From contig JAULSU010000003.1 in the NCBI GenBank assembly GCA_030512335.1, forward strand, positions 5,332,001 through 5,396,000: a stretch of 64,000 bases of DNA, given 5' to 3'. This document shows, piece by piece, positions 33,654 to 44,383 of the stretch. The translations under genes were made by a program, and so were the position numbers. Each line of letters begins with the position of its first letter. The first letter of the stretch is position 1. The notes under the pieces are model-generated. The model saw only the letters and a program-made list of their open reading frames with translations. It was not told the origin of the DNA and searched no databases. Source of the stretch: Immersiella caudata. Lineage: Eukaryota > Ascomycota > Sordariomycetes > Sordariales > Lasiosphaeriaceae.

Positions 33654-35888
33654 ATGGCAGACATGGAACTCCCTCTCTATACTTACGACGCCTGTAAGCT
33701 CGCGAACCCCTCCTCGGGCATTCGCCTGCTCTCGGTTCTTCACATCGCCCCGGGCGAACCAATCATCTGCACCCTCCAAGAAATACCTACGCTCGCGTCA
33801 GCAACGTACCACTGCCTCTCCTACACCTGGGGCGACCCCTTTGGGTTTGAAACACCCAGCCCCGCGAAAACACCACCCGACCAGGACCGAGAACCGCAAC
33901 AACCCGAGACCATCAGCGCCGAAAGGAAGCTATCGACGCCCACACTCATCATCGACGCCAAATCCGCCCTCCCCATCGGGCACAACCTCTACAACGCGCT
34001 GCTGCACATCTCCAATGTCTCTTCCCAGCGCGCCAAGCTCTCAGCCATCTGGATCGACGCCGTATGCATCAACCAGCGCGACGACGCCGAGATCGGCTGC
34101 CAAATCAAGATGATGCACGCCATCTACGCGGGCGCATCCTCGGTGGTGATATGGCTCGGGCCAGACATCAGCATCCCCGCAGGCTCCGACCCTGCCACAC
34201 TGCGCGGCGTCGCGGCGACGGTGCGTGCGCAGCTGGGGGGTGAGGCTGTGGCGGGTTCGGCGTCGTGGGATGTTTTCCTGTCGGAAATGCACGACAGGGA
34301 GGTGGTCGAGCAGCGGGAAGACCTGGCGGCGATTCGACAGATCGAAGCCGATGCGTGGCGCGCTGTCGGGGAGCTGGCGAGCCGCGAGTATTGGCAGCGC
34401 CTGTGGGTGTGGCAGGAGGTGATTGCGGCGCGTGAGGAGCCGGTGGTGCTGTGCGGGGTGGAGGAGCTAGCATGGGAGGACCTGCGGCTGGCATCGCACG
34501 CGCGGGTTATTTTTGCGGGCGCGGAACCAAGAAACGGGAAGGTGCGGCTGCGGCGCGGGATGCGGACGCGGAATTTTCCGTACCAGATGGCGTGGTGGAG
34601 GGATCAGTATCGGGCGCGGGGCACTGGCTGGTTGCGGCAGAAGTTTGGGCGGTTGGTGTTATCAGGGAATCGGAATGCGTTTGTCTGTTGGGATGAGCGG
34701 GACAAGATATTCGCGCAGGGTGGGCTGTGCGGGCGCGCGGAGCTGGCGGAGTGGGATTACTCGCGGCCGTTTCAGGAGCTGTATGTGCACTGGTGGTGCG
34801 AGATCATGCAGCGGGTGCAGGAGGTCAACTTCCTCACCTTTATTGAGGATGCCGGGGCAAGGAAGCTGAGACCTCCGATGAAGAACGACGCCCAGCACGT
34901 TGAGTTGCCCTCCTGGGTTCCCGACTTGCGCTGCTGTTTGGAGCCGCCAAGCATGTGGGACTATTTTCAGGGGAGCGAGAGCTTCGACATCTCGAGGGGC
35001 CTAGAAGGGAGGTTTCCGATTGGTCGCGAGAAGTCTACCGCAAACGGTCTCGAGGTTATTCTGGAGCGGCAGCAGCTACGAATGTGGGGATATCGGTTCG
35101 ATGTCGTGGAAATGTGCGGTGAGTCCACCAATGAGGCTCAACGGCTCAAAGGGGTCCCCAAACTGGTCACCTTGATTGCTGCCTTGGTGAGAAGCATCAG
35201 CAATACCTGCGAGGGTAGCCCCAAGGGTGGCGACGGAGAGAATCTCCCTGGAAGACCATACCGCACGCTCGACGGCGTCCTTGACGCCATCTGGACGTCC
35301 GTGGCCCTCCTTACTGACACAGACGCCGACCCCAGCTTCCCCATTCCGGAAGAGCACAAGAAGCGCGCGGTGCTCTGGCTGTGTCACGCGATGGGTGATG
35401 GCGGCACCCTTGGGGAGGGTAACGTGTACACGCGGGGGATGGGCAAGCTCTTGCAAGAGCTCGGCAACGTGGGCGGAGAGGAATTGCGCACCATGATTGC
35501 GCAGTGCGCCTCCCCCCATCGAACTAGTCCGCGGGAAGAGAGTGTCACCAAGGGCACCGAACAACAAAGCATCCAAGGGTCTCCATCCGCCTCTAGCTGG
35601 CAGCTGGGAGTCGAAAGCATAGGCATGGCTGCACTGGCCTCAGGAGATTGGGGGCTGCTGCGGATGCGGGTTTTTCTGACCGTCGAGGGCTGGGTGGGCA
35701 AGGGGCCCGAGTCAATGGCTCCAGGAGACGAGCTCTGGATTGTGCCCGGAGCGGAAGTCGCATTTGTCCTGCGGAGGATGGAACAGGGCTTTTCATACGT
35801 CGGCCACGCGTATGTGCATGGGATGATGGGAGGGGATGCTAGTCACCGATTCCGCGGTCTAGACATGGAAGAGATTATTCTGAACTGA
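33654..35888 (+). CDS. HET-domain protein (heterokaryon incompatibility type)
   Basis: This is a single-exon 744 aa protein. The HET domain begins at about residue 45 with YHCLSYTWGDP, continues with IGHNLYNALLHI and IWIDAVCINQRDDAEIGCQI, and includes MMHAIYAGASSVVIWLGPD (~150-175). The large C-terminal part ends with a typical HET-protein tail (GDELWIVPGAEVAFVLRRM, YVHGMMGGD). HET-domain proteins act in non-self recognition between fungal individuals and can trigger cell death; the domain is related in fold to TIR. The first ATG (AACATGG) gives the expected start just ahead of the domain. Unlike its neighbours on both sides it is undamaged. No STAND/NLR module is attached, so it is a stand-alone HET protein. 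Confidence 0.92.
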   Translation: MADMELPLYTYDACKLANPSSGIRLLSVLHIAPGEPIICTLQEIPTLASATYHCLSYTWGDPFGFETPSPAKTPPDQDREPQQPETISAERKLSTPTLIIDAKSALPIGHNLYNALLHISNVSSQRAKLSAIWIDAVCINQRDDAEIGCQIKMMHAIYAGASSVVIWLGPDISIPAGSDPATLRGVAATVRAQLGGEAVAGSASWDVFLSEMHDREVVEQREDLAAIRQIEADAWRAVGELASREYWQRLWVWQEVIAAREEPVVLCGVEELAWEDLRLASHARVIFAGAEPRNGKVRLRRGMRTRNFPYQMAWWRDQYRARGTGWLRQKFGRLVLSGNRNAFVCWDERDKIFAQGGLCGRAELAEWDYSRPFQELYVHWWCEIMQRVQEVNFLTFIEDAGARKLRPPMKNDAQHVELPSWVPDLRCCLEPPSMWDYFQGSESFDISRGLEGRFPIGREKSTANGLEVILERQQLRMWGYRFDVVEMCGESTNEAQRLKGVPKLVTLIAALVRSISNTCEGSPKGGDGENLPGRPYRTLDGVLDAIWTSVALLTDTDADPSFPIPEEHKKRAVLWLCHAMGDGGTLGEGNVYTRGMGKLLQELGNVGGEELRTMIAQCASPHRTSPREESVTKGTEQQSIQGSPSASSWQLGVESIGMAALASGDWGLLRMRVFLTVEGWVGKGPESMAPGDELWIVPGAEVAFVLRRMEQGFSYVGHAYVHGMMGGDASHRFRGLDMEEIILN

Positions 35889-36735
35889 CCGGGAAACAGC
35901 CAACATCGTTATTATACTCTATCAACACCTGGCATCATCAGTCACTATCCCCTTTCCTTACCTCATCCAGTCCCTCGCCACAACCTCCACAACCTCCACT
36001 GCCCTCCCCCCCCCCCCCCCCCCGTGTATACGCCAAAGCACTCAAATGCGAACTCGGCAAAAACTGCAAGACACTCACATCCACCACCCTCACGCCCCGC
36101 ACCCCATAAACCCTCAAATCCTTATAGGTTGGCCGGTAAAAAGGGGCTGGGCCGCGGCCATGTACCAAAAAAGGGGAGGGCGTCAAGGTCTGAGACCCGA
36201 CTGGATGGGCGCCGGGCAGCGGGTACCGGTGGGTTGAGCCGCATCGCCCACTTTGGATCGAGGCTGAACCTGATCGAGACTTTCGCATCGAAGGCACCCT
36301 GACCACAGCGGCAAGACCGCAATGTCTGATGGCGTGCAGTGCCAGGCAAGGACTCGGTGATCCAAATCGAAGGAATAGAAGCTGAAAAAAAAAAAAAACT
36401 TTGAGACTGGAATTATGTTCCAGTTTGGTGCTTCGATCCGACCAAAAGACGAGAGAGCCTGGGCTTCACAACCCGGACGCACAGTGTTAGCGATGCTAAA
36501 TTTGGGGTGTAGAATGCGCCCCCTGAGAGAGCAATACTTGGCGCCCACGACAGGCTAAAACACGAGGCGACCCCCAAAGTGGGACCCTTTCCAGCCCTAT
36601 CTAACAGATAAACAAGACGCAGGCACAGAAATGGGGGCCAAAATCGGACGGATTTGACTCTGAACACTCCCAAACCCTTTTCCAAACCCGATCATGGTTC
36701 AGACGAGGTGGGCACGCCGACTTTTGATCAACAAT
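35889..36735. other. Intergenic with homopolymer runs
   Basis: It contains a C run at about 36007-36022 and an A run at about 36385-36398. No gene is seen. Confidence 0.4.
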
Positions 36736-38796
36736 ATGGCGCATTTCCGAGAAGAAGCAGCCAAAGGTCCGTCGTGCGCGCATTAGCGTCGTGGAAGGTA
36801 GAGAGAGGTCTGGGCTTTCGCGCTCGCACTTGCCTTTCTCGCTGCTATTTTCATCACTTTAGCGCACTTCAACGGGCGAGACGTGCCCAGCTGGCCTGCA
36901 AACCTCAACCTCAACTCGCCCGTCGCTATTTACGCCACCTCGCTGCAAGTTTTGTTGTTGGATGTCATCACCGAGATCATCAGTCAGGAGAAATGGTATT
37001 GGTTTCGCACACCGCGCCCTCTGCGGCATCTGGATGACTTTGACTTTGCGAGTCGGGGAGGTCTTGGAAGCGGGAGGTTTTTGAAGGTTGCGTTTGGATC
37101 GTCAGTTGGACTGGACTTGGTATTGATCTGTATTTCGGTATTGGGCTGGCATTCGTGGTAGAGTGGTCCCATTTTTAACCGCCCCAACAACCATTATTGT
37201 TCTTCTCGCCATTGGTCCTTTTTCCCAACAGGCAATCAAGACTACGCTCTACAGTCGAATTATTGACTCAGGAGTCCAAGCACGCATCCCCTTCGCCGCA
37301 AACCTCCCGCTGCCAGAAATCGGTGTTGGGAACGACAACGGTCCCAGACCAAGATTCCCGGCGGCGTTGAACGCAGTCGGAGCAGGACTCACGACCCCCT
37401 CGGTAGCATCTGCTGATGCACTTCCCTTTGTCTGTCCAACCGGAAATTGCATATTTCCAGAGTTCAAGGGCATCACCCACTCGTCCCTCGGCCTTTGCAG
37501 CACATTTGAGAATCTCACATCAATGATGATTCAACTGCCCAGAGGCCGCCCGCTGGCACGACCAAGTGGAACCCTGAGCTGGACAAGGTGCAGCTTCACC
37601 CTTGCACCCCCCAGCGCAGCGAACACAAACAATCCGAATCGCTCTGGGGCCTTTTCGGATTTCCTCCTCCATTCCCAAAGCCGACTTCAGCAGAGGGAGA
37701 TATGCAAACACCGTCCCCTTCCACCAGATGAGCGTTACCCTGCTAGCCCGCTCCCTCGCTGGCTGCAACGGCGACAGGGGCCAGTTCGGGTGCCCTGACG
37801 CACCAGTCTATCCTAACCTCACTGCTCTCCAAGATTCCGTCGACTTCAACTTCGCCATGATCGGCGCCCGCTGCAGCTTCTTCCCCTGCATCAAGCATTA
37901 CCACGGCGAAATCCGCAACAAGCTCCTCGAGCGCGTCATCTCCACATCCAAACTCATCCCCAACATCACCAACCTTTGAAGTCAAATCCCTCATTGGCAC
38001 TTCCAACCCTTGCTTTGTCAACGGAAGCTGGTACGACTCATCCAACATGACCCTCGCCGCCTCAAGATACGGCGAGGTCTTCCTCAACGGCAACACCGCC
38101 CCTCAGCCTTGCGTTTACCACCTCCAAAATGAGTGGATGAACCCCCTCGCCTCCAAAATTGACCAAGTCTTCAGCGGTGGTTGCGAGCCAGTAATAAAGA
38201 TCAAGAGCAGTATCAACTCCCACGCCGACATGTTCTGTCCGAACTAGTGGCTCGACAGCCTATGGAATGACGGGCGCGCCACATTCGAGTCTATCACGCA
38301 GCAAGTCAATAATGTGGCATCGGCTGTAACGAATCACATGAGATTGGTTGGGTTAGCTTGGGATGCTATTGACGATGCGTCGCAACCTGCCAGGGAGCAG
38401 GATCGCGCTTTTGTCACAGGCATGACGGAAGAGACGTTCTTGTGCGTTCAGTTCAACTGGATGTGGCTGCTTCTCCCCACGGCGTTGACGGTCGTCACGC
38501 TGGTATTACTTTTGACATCGGTGATAAGGACGCACGAGTATGCAGAAACTATACCAGCGTGGAAGTCATCGGTGCTTCCGGTGCTGTTCCACGGATTCAG
38601 GGGTAACATTGAGGGTGTGCCGCCGGATCACCGGATGAGTCATGGCGAGATACAGGAGACTTTAATGATGATGATTGCGTCATTAATGTCTGATAGGAAG
38701 GGTGGTTGTGGGTTTGCGGCGGAGAGTGGGGCGGATGTACGTGTAAATCAGGGGCATGGGCAAGGGGCATGGGGATGTAGACCAGTGGAGCGATAA
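36736..38796 (+). pseudogene. DUF3176-family membrane protein, broken
   Basis: Fragments in order match a DUF3176-type protein, a fungal membrane family of unknown function. They are a first membrane helix (FALALAFLAAIFITLAHF) with IYATSLQVLLLDVITEIISQ, EKWYWF and RPLRHLDDFDFASRG; a second helix with AIGPFSQQAIKTT; the CPTGNCIFPEF motif; ARCSFFPCIKHYHGEIRNK; and the end ETFLCVQFNWMWLLLP, helix, then AWKSSVLPVLFHGFRG. The fragments lie in changing frames: switches occur near 36800, 37150, 37600-37680 and 37978. The last fragment is interrupted by TAG at 38245-38247, after which the frame continues unchanged. Splice sites do not repair the switches (the first needs a 10-nt jump). The exact 5' end is uncertain. 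Confidence 0.8.
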
Positions 38797-39537
38797 GTTA
38801 TGGGAGGGAACAAGCTGCAAGGACCAAGTAATATTCAGGATAGTTGAGTCTAAACTTTGCGTAGCTGTCATCTGTTGGGCAGTGTTCCACAGTACTGCAC
38901 AGCTGGTTGTATGTCAGGGGGTCTTCTGTCTGCTTCGCGATGAGACATGATCAGGCCGCAAGACGCGTCCTCTGGGCCACGTCCTGGAGGGTAGATGCTG
39001 GATGAAGTGTTTTTGACACAGTATTCATTTCTTAGATTAGCATTCATTGATCGTGTTGGATAAAGAGCCATAAATATGCTGATCTAGGGTTAGCGTTGTG
39101 TCGTACTGTCCAAGGACCCTCTACTTGTCTTGTATGCAACAAGCCCGAAGCGATCCCGGCAAAACTGCATGTAGCTAAATGGTTTCGAATACCTGTGATG
39201 ATGAACATTATGCTCATCATGTCCTGAAAATTCGTGGTGGTTTTCGTCAGGGACTGGGTTCGGTGGCTGCAGTTGGCAATGACGTCCCAAGAAACAGACC
39301 GAGCTGGATGCCCCACTTTGGGTGACGGGCTTCAAGGTCACCAAAACTGTGTTCCTGTCCCGTAAGACTTGGAAGGTGCGAATGGGAGAAATGGCAAGTC
39401 TGGGCCCACTGTACTGCGGAATTTCGGGCTGGACCCCAGGCCTGGAAATTTCTCCCTCCCTCCATCAAACGTCCTTCACCACGGCTTTTCGGTTCGCCGC
39501 AAACCCCTCTTCACCGATCTTTCAGCAACGCGACAAC
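38797..39537. other. Intergenic
   Basis: Nothing supported lies between the DUF3176 remnant and the F-box remnant. Confidence 0.4.
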
Positions 39538-40950
39538 ATGGAAGGTGGTTTGAACACCTTACCATGGCTTGTTCCCCGCCGCATCTGCAAATACCTTGAC
39601 GACAACGACACTCGCATTCGATATGGGCGCAGCAATCTCTCCGCGTTTGCCCTTGCCAACAGAGAGTGCTGTGCCATCGCCACACCACTGCGTTTTAGCG
39701 AAGTGGTCATCGAAGCAAACCATACCGACAACGACCTCGAATGCTCTCTGGGCAAGTGGATCGAGATGCTTGAACGCAATGGAGGCCAATATCGTTTCGT
39801 GCGTAGGCTCAAGGCCACACCACGCCGGGCAAAGGTGTTCTTCGACTAGAGCAGTACCGAGTTCGCCCCGTCGCCCCCCGACCTACTCCTCTTCTGCCGT
39901 ACCCCGAGAAACGGAACTGTGGTCGACATGAAAGCGTTTGGGGGCACAGATGAGCTGCTAGTTGCCTTGGCCGACTTCGTCCGCCGGTTGCTGGGCCTTC
40001 AAGACGTCGTGTGGATTTTTCCCGTCTTGCCCCAAGCAATTCAAGCCGCCATCCACCATATCCGTGGTTGCCGACTTCACATGGACTAATTTAGCCTCGA
40101 CAGCGTCATTGGTCCTCGTACTAGTAACGCTGAGCAGGAAGTTGAAATCGACCCCGACGATCACGCTCTCGCCACGTCACCAGCACTCTATGCCATCATG
40201 GCGAAGATACCCGACTACGAGGACGATGGCGCCATTAACTATATGGAAGAGGCTGTGAGGACACACGCGGTTTTGACGCCAGCCCGTGCTTCCCGTCTCG
40301 CGGACTGCTGCCACAACCTGGAGTACGCAGATCTCGACGTGAGCCGAACATTGGGCGACGACGACAAATGCGCAGTGTATCGTGCACTAGGCCGGCTCCC
40401 ACGGCTAACGACCCTAGCACTGAGACTCAAACTAGCCCTTCAGCTCAGCGAAAACTCATGGGAGGGGCGCTCTTGGAGTCGAACCCACCCGGAAGATACA
40501 TAGCAGGCTAAACTTAGTCGAGCGTTCGCCAATGCCGCGCTTGACGATTCTCTCGCGAAGGAAATGTTCGACCTAATCTCGCCCAACCGCAACGGGGTTC
40601 AGCGTCTGCGAATAAGCATCATAGTAATCAAGCCAGTCAAGGAGGATACGCTTTAGGTACCCATGACGCACGCTGGGCTACCTACACGCTTTTACGATGG
40701 CTTGCCCGGCCATGGATATGCGAGTGGAACAGGACTAGCCGTGGAGGACCTACCGTGCAACTAGTGCGAGAGGCAGACCCGGAAATACCGTTCTCGCTGG
40801 GCGAGAATGGCAAAGACTCGCTGAGGGCCAGATCGTTGAGGATGTTGGCGAAGGAGAATTTCCAGAGCATGCATTCATTGAGGCATTTGGCGATCTCTGG
40901 CCACGCACTTCGTCGAGGTGGTGGGAGGAATGGAAGAGCACCCTGCTGTG
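39538..40950 (+). pseudogene. F-box-like protein with in-frame stops
   Basis: From ATG 39538 one frame carries an F-box-like start (LPWLVPRRICKYLDD, then LSAFALANRECCAIATPLRF), followed by a long region without clear domains. The same frame is interrupted by TAG at 39847, TAA at 40087, TAG at 40501, TAG at 40654 and TAG at 40762, yet sensible sequence continues after each. Near 40755 a different frame becomes the better one. No splice pairs remove the stops. Because all stops are TAG/TAA and can arise from CAG, CAA or TGG by C-to-T change at CpA, point mutation rather than indels seems to have killed the gene. The 3' limit is approximate. Confidence 0.75.
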
Positions 40951-41649
40951 CCTAGGTGGGTCCCAAGCCGAGGGCAACTGATAAATTGACACAAAAGATC
41001 AGATTGGTAGTCTTCAAGGCACCTGAGTCATGGCGAGAAGAGCTGAGACCTCTGACGTCGGGCGTTTTCTACGTCCAATCGCAGCACTCAGCCGCAAGAC
41101 AGCCTTTCGTGGTATATTCCCTGTTGTCGCACTCTGACCCGCCCCCACCAGCCTCCAGGCCGCCTGCGCCCTCTAACCTCGATCGCTACGAGACGATCAA
41201 GGTAGCTGCTGACAGACGCGCTGTGTCAGCAGCCCCTGACTTACGTTTAATCTAGCCTGGAAATTTGCTTACCTAGATTAGCAGAATAATTCGGCTACGC
41301 AGGCTAACAGCCACCGCTCGATATTGCCGAGTGTCACCCCACACGGGCCGGGTCCTGTAAGCTGAGGGTTAGGCTCACTTGCGCAGCACAAAGGGCCTCC
41401 AGGGGAGCGTATATCGGCTAATCAGAGACTAGAACTGACAACACCCTCTTGGCACCTCGAGATGCAGGTACTATACGAGCCTTCTAAGCGCACTTTTGTT
41501 CTCTACATGTGCGTGATGCGACGAGTATAAGATGGCTCTCTCTCACCTGCCTTTTGCACTCCTCGCAGCAATACGTTCACATCTCTACCAAGTCAAGCTT
41601 GCACCAACATTGCAGTCGGATTTGCCCTCGCGCGGCCGTCCTCGGAACC
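40951..41649. other. Intergenic
   Basis: A frame at 40956-41255 might be the tail of the F-box remnant, but this is not supported. The rest is the promoter of the polyproline gene. Confidence 0.35.
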
Positions 41650-42194
41650 ATGCGGGCTCCGTTGATCAAAGCTGCCTTGGCGGCTGCAGCCCTATCGCTT
41701 CTACCTTCCTCCGCCCAGGCAGCCAGTTGCTTTGGAAACCCCGTGTGTCGGGGAAACGGCGCTGCGGCCTGTCGAGCTGCCGTCAACCGTTACGAAGACA
41801 ACGGAGTCTACAACTTCGTCACCAACCGCCATTCTGTCAACGGCAACGTGGACTGCAGCGCGACTTTCAACTGCAACTCGGCCGGTTCATGGCTGCAGAT
41901 CACAGGTGCGGATCTCAAGAAGGCGTAAGTAGCCGTTCCTCTCAGCGCGGGCGATATGAGCGAAAGCCACTAACAGTTGACAGCTTTCGGGAGGTTCTCA
42001 ACAATTGCGACTGCGGCCAGCAAACCTTGAATGGGAACTGCTGGGTGACCGTCCAAGCGTGCCAGAACTGCCAGAACCAGGACAGAGGAGGGCCAGCGTG
42101 GTATAACAACCCACCAACACCACCTCCTCCCCCTCCCCCTCCCCCTCCTCCGCCGCCGCCGCCGCCACCACCTCCTCCCCCTCCTCCCCCTCCT

Positions 42195-42229
<35 letters not shown>

Positions 42230-44383
42230 TCCTCCACCACCGCCTCCTCCTCCTCCTCCGCCGCCACCGCCACCTCCACCACCACCTCCGCCGCCGCCGC
42301 CGCCGCCGCCACCTCCACCTCCACCACCACCTCCTCCTCCTCCTCCTCCTCCTCCTCCTCCACCTCCTCCTCCCCCTCCTCCTCCTCCTCCTCCTCCTCC
42401 TCCTCCACCTCCTCCTCCCCCTCCTCCCCCTCCTCCCCCTCCTCCCCCTCCTCCCCCTCCTCCCCCTCCTCCTCCTCCTCCTCCTCCTCCTCCTCCTCCC
42501 CCTCCTCCCCCTCCTCCCCCTCCTCCCCCTCCTCCCCCTCCTCCTCCTCCTCCTCCTCCTCCTCCTCCTCCCCCTCCTCCTCCTCCTCCTCCTCCTCCTC
42601 CTCCTCCCCCTCCTCCCCCTCCACCACCACCGCCACCACCGCCACCCCCTCCTCCTCCTCCGCCGCCACCACCTCCCCCGGCCAACCCCCCAACTCAGTC
42701 TGTCCCAAACCCGAACCCCACAGCCCCAGGGCCCCCAAATCCAAGCTCTCCAGGTCCTAGCCAGCCCCCCACAACACCGCCCCCGCAGCCTACGCAACCG
42801 ACTAGCCGAAGCACCTCATCTTCCTCGTCTTCCTCCTCAGTCTGCGACGTGTGCGACGCAGTCAAGAGCGCGGCCGTAGAGATTGAGCGAAACACCCCCC
42901 GCAAGCTGAAGGCCAGACTCCCACGCGTGCCTGATGAGGATACCGGGGATGATCTCCTCTCGGTCAATCTCACTTCGCCGCTTCACTCCCGAAATAGTCC
43001 CCCCCTTCAAAAGCGTGCCGGTCGGTCCTACACCACAGCGGCGAAGCTCGGTAGCTACGGACGCTCTTTCGGTCTCAGCCAACCAAATGTCGAATTTTGC
43101 AACGAGGCCGACGGCCGCTTCGGCATTGCCTTTCATGCCGGAGCCTACCCTGGCACACGTGTCAACGGGCTTCTCCCGCCGCCGAACCCGTACGGTCTGG
43201 ATAATGGCGACGACGGCGAGGATGAGGCGCTCTACGATGCTGGGGACGCGCCGACGCTGCCTGATATTGGCAAGGTCGGGACCCAGCTGCCGATCACGAA
43301 CCTGCCATCCAATCTAGCACCGTTTGCAGATATATTCTGGGTGTTTAGGATGGATAATGGCGTGACGAAGGTATGTGACTGGAGGCTGGCTGGGTTCACG
43401 GACCGAACCAGGGGAACGTCGAACAGCATTTACTACGACTCGTGGCGGAGGGCGGGTATGCAGCTGAATCCTCCCGACCGTGTCTACAACAGTGAGTTGC
43501 CTATCCTGCCATTCCAAAGATGAGTGCGGTACTGACCGATTGCAGCGGAGCACGTGTTCGAGCTGCATATCATCAAGGACTTCTTCTACTGGCTCTACTC
43601 CGAGCCCACGCAGTACGTCGACTGCAGGACGATGAAGAAGATCTTCGACAGCCCAGACAGCATAAACATCCCGAACGTCATGATGAAGAGGCTGGCGTGG
43701 TACGACGACCGCGAGCCGCTGAACAAAGGATTCCCGTCCGAGCTGTTTGTGCTTGAGGCCGGCCTCAATCTGATGAAGGGAGCGGTAAGCTGGACCCCTC
43801 TCCTTTGGTGGCAAACACCAAGACTGACGCGGAACCAGATCATGAACGGCCGCCCCTTGAGAGAAATCGAGACCACAAACAATGTGCTCCCGCGCAGGGC
43901 CAACTGGCTCGACAACCACCGCCACTTGGTTGAAGCATCCGTGGTGATGGAGTTCCTCAACGAAGCTCAAGTCTCTGCTGCCTTCACCAACGCGCGCGAT
44001 AGGGTGCAGCGCCTGCTCGCAAGGTGAATCCTACCCCCTCTCGCACCATCTCCCCATCTCCCATCCAAGTTCCCTGACAATGAGCTAACTCACCACGCAG
44101 CGCCCAATCCTTCCCCGAGCTCGACGACCGCGACCGGCCGCAGGTCATGAAAGACCTCGGACTCACGTGGCCCTGTGCTTGGCGTATATTCATGAAGAAG
44201 TGGGTGAATAAGCGGCAGAACGACTTTGACATCTGGTTCGAGCAGGTGCTGCGGCTCATTGAGGCCCAGCCTGCTTGCCCTCTGCGGGGGTTGCGCGGCT
44301 TGTACAACCAAAAGCGGGTTCAGGGGAAGTTGAGTTTCCCTGCTAGTTGGTCGGCGGTGCCGGCTGATTGCCCGAATATTTGA
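41650..44383 (+). CDS. Secreted modular protein: cysteine domain, giant polyproline stalk, C-terminal domain
   Basis: Exons are 41650-41924, 41984-43491, 43546-43784, 43839-44023 and 44101-44383, giving ~829 aa as sequenced. Residues 1-24 form a signal peptide (ending SSAQA). Residues 25-~135 form a Cys-rich domain with ITGADLKKAFREVLNNCDCG and NGNCWVTVQACQNC. Then comes an almost pure proline run of about 185 residues, and a Ser/Thr/Pro linker. A region with SVNLTSPLHSRN and AYPGTRVNG and a C-terminal domain with EHVFELHIIKDFFYWLY complete the protein. The motif NLTSPL and the placing of a C-terminal helix rich in E-x-x-x-I-x-x-F are shared with the GH55 protein at 16943-22995, suggesting a related C-terminal module. 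The proline run would form a rigid polyproline II rod, fitting a wall-spanning or surface-displayed protein. Its length is probably variable or mis-assembled. Confidence 0.8.
42118..42681 (+). repeat. CCN minisatellite encoding polyproline (polypyrimidine tract)
   Basis: About 560 bp consist almost only of CCT, CCC, CCG and CCA codons, in blocks such as CCTCCTCCC repeated many times, CCG runs and CCA/CCT mixtures. Much of the coding strand is C/T only. Three reading frames on the opposite strand are also open, but encode only Gly or Gly/Arg/Glu runs. Confidence 0.95.

Noticed and set aside
41942..42797. Long - strand frames of about 250-275 codons opposite the polyproline tract
   Set aside because: They encode only Gly, Gly/Arg or Gly/Glu runs as a mirror of the CCN repeat and have no independent support.
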